20,806 nt of DNA from Fomitopsis serialis (Eukaryota; Basidiomycota; Agaricomycetes; Polyporales; Fomitopsidaceae): positions 1 to 20,806 of the forward strand of contig NW_025955558.1 in assembly GCF_022376445.1 (NCBI RefSeq), in the 5' to 3' direction. Positions within the stretch are counted from its first letter, which is position 1. Each line of letters starts with the position of its first letter. Below are positions 19,609 to 20,806 of the stretch, piece after piece. The notes beneath the pieces are model-generated. The model saw only the letters and a list, made by a program, of their open reading frames with translations. It was not told where the DNA came from and ran no database searches. Made by a program: the position numbers and the translations under genes.

Positions 19609-20340
19609 ATGCGTTATTCCATCGTTGCGACGGCGGCCCTCGTTGCCGGTGCTGTGATTCCGGCCATTGCTCTTCCTGTCGATCTGTACGTGTGCGTCAT
19701 CATGATAGAATTGCATTGACAATGCTGACCCATCCTCAGGGTTACTCGCGGATTCTACGACGAGTCGCTCGATGCCCGTGCATCGCAAGAGCAACTAGAA
19801 GCGCGCTCTCCCCAGTTGCGGCCTCGGCCTCACAGCCCTTCTCCACCGCCTCCTCCTCCGCCACCACCGAACACTCCGGAGCCGGGGAACAGGAAGCACA
19901 AGCGTGTCCTCGACGATCTGATTGAGTACTTGGAGGCACGCGATCCTCAGTGGCCTCGGCCTCACAGCCCTTCTCCGCCGCCGCCTCCTTCTCCCCCTCC
20001 GAACACTCCTGAGCCGGGAAACAGGAAACACAAGCGCAGTCTCTACGATGTCGTCGACTACCTGGAAGCACGCGATCCTCACCAAGTCCCCCGCCCTTAT
20101 ACTCCGCCTCCGTCGCCTCCACCTCCTCCTCCGCCTCCTCCGAACACTCCCGAGCCGGGGAACAGGGGACACAAGCGCAGTCTCTACGATGTCGTAGATT
20201 ACCTGGAAGCACGCTCTCCTCAGGGGCGGCCTCACAGCCCTTCCCCACCGCCGCTCCCCCTCCCCCTCCGAACACCCCCGAGCCGGGGCATAGGGCACAC
20301 AAGCGTGCGGATCTCGCGGACCTGTTGGCTAGGATGGTGA
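19609..20340 (+). CDS. Candidate Kex2-processed repeat protein (KEP), secreted peptide precursor
   Basis: Exons 19609-19685 and 19740-20340; 54-base phase-2 intron (GTACGT ... CTGACC ... CTCAG). As it stands, 225 residues ending at TGA 20338-20340. Residues 1-22 are a clear signal peptide (MRYSIVATAALVAGAVIPAI). Then come repeated units: an acidic amphipathic block (SLYDVVDYLEARDP or variant), a proline tract, NTPEPGN, and R-x-H-K-R. Lys-Arg pairs fall at 80-81, 124-125 and 171-172, ideal for Kex2 in the Golgi, which would release peptides of about 44-47 residues. This is the hallmark of fungal KEPs, which include peptide repellents and RiPP precursors. No tailoring enzyme (for example DUF3328) is seen in the window, so a RiPP role is speculative; a proline-rich wall protein is the alternative. 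The last unit loses frame at about 20246-20270; the neighbouring frame keeps the pattern to TGA 20355-20357. Confidence 0.75.
19786..20340 (+). repeat. Four imperfect tandem units of 129-141 bases in the KEP gene
   Basis: Units share CCTCACAGCCCTTCTCC, a CCx-rich proline tract, GAACACTC(C/T)GAGCCGGG and CACAAGCG. Proline-tract lengths differ between units, a sign of slippage and unequal crossing-over. The last unit departs from frame in its C-rich part. Confidence 0.85.
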
Positions 20341-20357
20341 TCGATGACCTGGATTGA

Positions 20358-20806
20358 TGTGTAGTTGCTGATTATGCTCTCCGTGCTTCACTCATGTACA
20401 CATGTACTCAGTACTCAGAGCTTGTCGTTGTGTATGGGCTTTCGTTCTCGTTGTCACCTGTGTACCCGTGTGTTATGACGTACCTCGAGCCGCATTCAAC
20501 GTGATAATGAGATGTTTTTGTTTTTGCAGTGGCTTTGGGACGAAGCTTTGCAGAAAGGCATCCATTGGCAGTATCTTGAGGATAGTTATGGCAAGCCTTA
20601 TTGTACGTTGACTCGGAGGTACGCCGATAGTCGTCTTCAATCGTGCACGCTTTGCAGCTGATCCGGATTTCGCAGAGGTCAGTTTGTGGGTGTGATGCAC
20701 GCCGCGAACGAGCTCACATCGTCCGCAGTCAGGCTCTTGCGTTGCAGAAAGCCGATATGAAGATATAAAAGAGGCAAGGTGCATTGAGCTCTGCGGTTGC
20801 AGGCCG
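20358..20806. other. Region downstream of the KEP gene, with a TATA box at the edge
   Basis: About 450 bases with no supported ORF, presumably KEP 3' untranslated sequence followed by spacer. TATAAAAG at 20764-20771 (+) could be the core promoter of a gene starting beyond the window. Confidence 0.35.

Noticed and set aside
19742..20302. Minus-strand Arg/Glu/Gly-rich ORFs opposite the KEP gene
   Set aside because: They are antisense of proline-rich repeats; the plus strand has a signal peptide, a proper intron and a TATA box.
1..20806. CRISPR arrays, bacterial operons, rRNA or tRNA genes
   Set aside because: No regularly spaced short repeats with unique spacers were seen, nor a tRNA-like A/B box pair; gene structure is eukaryotic throughout.

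Overview
The window looks like nuclear DNA from a filamentous basidiomycete, probably an Agaricomycete. Genes are split by many short introns (46-64 bases in the firm models) with GTRNGN-type donors, CTRAY-like branch points and YAG acceptors. F-box proteins are expanded. A transmembrane RING ligase, a mitochondrial SLC25-type carrier and small secreted precursors sit close together on both strands. The order is deduced from gene style only; no species is recognised.

Left part (1-11944): a rearranged multi-copy region. A module of SnoaL/NTF2-like gene (+), decayed SnoaL 3' relic (+) and two-exon F-box gene (-) occurs twice: block A at about 127-3160 and block B at about 7500-9919. Block A carries about 640 extra bases between 7-base direct repeats. 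In block B the SnoaL copy is 5'-truncated, has a 7-base deletion, and abuts a broken fragment of a third F-box gene. That third F-box gene (10565-11944, +) stands head-to-head with the block B F-box gene and has two in-frame stops but no frameshift. Between the blocks lies a single-copy gene for a four-helix membrane protein with a C3HC4 RING finger and a leucine-heptad tail (4886-6527, -).

Middle part (12322-17359): a nine-exon mitochondrial carrier of the Hem25/SLC25A38 type (-), which has a probable GC-AG intron and an apparent C-terminal frameshift. It is followed by a possible two-exon small gene (-) and a long coiled-coil protein with an N-terminal membrane segment (-). The coiled-coil gene carries three 168-base and eight 21-base tandem repeats and one apparent single-base break.

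Right part (17360-20806): sparse sequence, then two TATA-driven secreted precursors on +. The first is a short candidate ending in a Lys-Arg site plus ten residues. The second is a strong candidate Kex2-processed repeat protein (KEP): signal peptide, one intron, and repeated units of acidic Tyr-containing helix, proline tract and His-Lys-Arg. Its last repeat lies in another frame because of an apparent one-base loss in a C-rich tract.

The genes do not form an obvious pathway. The F-box and RING proteins both point to ubiquitin-dependent turnover, the carrier to haem biosynthesis, and the KEP to secreted peptides. Three otherwise good genes (carrier, coiled-coil, KEP) each show one small indel, so consensus error in the assembly must be weighed against real decay.
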